This document shows, in pieces, positions 62,732-64,000 of a stretch of DNA of 64,000 nt. Source of the stretch: Heterobasidion occidentale (taxonomy: Eukaryota > Basidiomycota > Agaricomycetes > Russulales > Bondarzewiaceae). The first letter of the stretch is position 1. Each line of letters opens with the position of its first letter. The notes beneath the pieces were generated by a model. That model saw only the letters and a list, made by a program, of their open reading frames with translations. It did not search any database and had not been told where the DNA came from. A program made the position numbers and the translations under genes. The stretch lies in the NCBI GenBank assembly GCA_039111635.1, contig JBCAQO010000005.1:1302001-1366000 (forward strand), read 5' to 3'.

Positions 62732-63542
62732 GTTTCGTGGTATGTGTCCCAGTCGGGCTCAAGATTGCGAACAGTCACGAATGCGGATTAGAAGGAACTG
62801 TTCAAAGCTGTTCACCGCGAAGATCGAGGGTCTGGGATGACGCCGCGGTACGCAACCCGGGCCGTCAGCGCTTCAGTGCTTCAGCTGCCGTCAGCAAGAT
62901 GAACCAGTCGATGATCGATGAACCCCTATATTCTCCGTCTCGACAAAGTTGTTGGTGATCCGTACACTTCCGTGAACAACATGTGGCATCTAGACACAAA
63001 CCTGCCGTTTGTCGCGCGGCCTGCGTGCAATATATGAAGATAAACAATCTCCAATAAAAGCTTGGCCGACTGAGATGGAGCATACGAGATTATGAATCTT
63101 TGAAGCTTTGAAGAGTAACTAGTCTGGGATAGGCATGGATAGACATGCAGGCTGGAGCGCTGTGTACTTGGACAAGAAAAGAACATAACCAGAAATAAAA
63201 AAGGGTATGGATAGGACGGAGAAAATGTAGAACATATACATATTTATCAAGGAACGAGTGCGATGGAGTCGATATGTACAAGGAAAGAGATGCCGAGAAT
63301 TCGAAACGCAGAGCAGCTGGAGGGGACAAGATGTTTCTGCGAGTCAAGGTTGCTGTGAGTCAAAGTTGGAAGACGACTGAGGCAGAGAAGAATGTGTTAT
63401 ATGTATGTACATCTAGACAAATTACCCGAGTCAACAAAGGTAGTCGAAAGATGAGAAGAGTACGCATGCATGACACAAAGGACACCGTACCGATCATGCG
63501 CTATAAGCCATATCATAGGGGTAACAAGAAGAGCGAGGCCAA
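62732..63542. other. intergenic, no gene seen
   Basis: This contains the CTK2 promoter and the 3' UTR of the VAP gene, both minus strand. Frames on either strand have no motif. Confidence 0.5.
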
Positions 63543-64000
63543 TCAGAAGAATAGATATGTTGTGATGAAGATGAGGAGCGCGATGATAACGACAACTTGC
63601 AATGGCACGCCCTCTGCTTGCAGAACACCATCGTCGTAATACGTCCCCACGTCAGACTCCACCGTTGTTGTACCGTCGTCCGACGTAGGCCTGTGTCGCC
63701 GTCTGAGCTCCGTTGGACTTGTCCCGCTGGATGCGACGGAACTGGGGTCGGGGACAGCAGCAAGCAGTGCGCGGAGTCGCTGGTTCTCGGACTGCATTTC
63801 CTTCAGCTTAGCGAGGAGTTGGGGATTGGGATCGACGACAGGAGGAACGGGGATCGGTACGGGTGCCGCAGGTGGGGTGGGTGGTTGCGGCGTGTGCACG
63901 TTCACGTTTACCACGCCCACGTTGCCGGGGAGCGATTCGGGGACGACAACAGGCTCTTCGTGCACGTCCTCGCGCGCGGCGCTAAAGTCGGCGGGCGGAG
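63543..64000 (-). CDS. SCS2: VAP/Scs2-like ER membrane protein, C-terminal part
   Basis: The gene enters from beyond the right edge. The visible exon reads PPADFSAAREDVHEEPVVVP, then a Pro-rich linker. A short coiled coil follows (QLLAKLKEMQSENQRLRALL), then a Ser/Thr-rich stretch and a C-terminal tail anchor VPLQVVVIIALLIFITTYLF-F. Linker, coil and single terminal helix are the layout of VAP proteins. Their N-terminal MSP domain, outside this window, binds FFAT motifs at ER contact sites. The identification rests on this layout and on the 'ADFSAAREDVHEE' end of an MSP region, so it is likely but not certain. Confidence 0.7.
   Translation of the reverse strand, partial: PPADFSAAREDVHEEPVVVPESLPGNVGVVNVNVHTPQPPTPPAAPVPIPVPPVVDPNPQLLAKLKEMQSENQRLRALLAAVPDPSSVASSGTSPTELRRRHRPTSDDGTTTVESDVGTYYDDGVLQAEGVPLQVVVIIALLIFITTYLFF

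Overview
The window is nuclear DNA of a filamentous basidiomycete, most probably an agaricomycete. The genes are broken by many short GT-AG introns, mostly about 50-70 nt. Three genes belong to the DUF6533/DUF6534 multi-membrane family that is expanded in Agaricomycetes, and there is a very long low-complexity SAM methyltransferase of the kind common in mushrooms. The remaining genes are fungal housekeeping genes. I see no operons, CRISPR arrays, phage genes or transposase, and I found no convincing tRNA or rRNA gene.

Layout. 0-5 kb: the 3' end of an Erv41/Erv46-type COPII cargo receptor, a diverged DUF6534-like membrane gene, and an unidentified coiled-coil basic protein. 5-15.6 kb: an S9 dipeptidyl peptidase; the ribosome assembly factor MRT4 divergent from deoxyhypusine hydroxylase; a CmcJ/NvfI-type oxygenase; mitochondrial ribosomal protein uL13m; and a nuclear acidic protein resembling Rrn9. 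15.8-21.3 kb: a tandem pair of closely similar DUF6534 genes. 22-31.3 kb: an AAGAB/p34-type adaptin-binding protein with a His-Asp repeat, the Hsp90 co-chaperone CDC37, and the large methyltransferase. 31.3-34.6 kb: a 3.4-kb stretch with no clear gene that contains a TATA box, a pyrimidine-rich leader and a 31-codon reading frame. 34.6-42.5 kb: an MCM1-type MADS-box factor with a 14-nt micro-exon, an unidentified Ser/Pro-rich protein, and the G-patch protein TMA23. 42.8-54.4 kb: a von Willebrand A protein, the mitochondrial GTPase Miro/GEM1, an F-box beta-propeller gene with two apparent frameshifts, and an SH3-RasGEF of the CDC25 type. 56.6-64 kb: a NiCoT nickel/cobalt transporter, a wax-synthase-like acyltransferase, a CTK2-type cyclin, and the 3' part of a VAP/Scs2 protein.

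The genes do not form one pathway. Several serve translation (MRT4, DOHH, uL13m, TMA23), membrane traffic and contacts (Erv41/46, AAGAB, GEM1, VAP), or signalling and transcription (MCM1, CDC25, CTK2). Exon joins were worked out by hand from splice signals, reading phase and family motifs. For MCM1, AAGAB, TMA23 and the wax synthase the joined exon lengths are exact multiples of three. Start codons and some small exons of other genes remain provisional. I found no clearly new biological system. The best leads are the DUF6534 cluster, the double frameshift in the F-box gene and the possible transcription unit at 33.1-33.3 kb.
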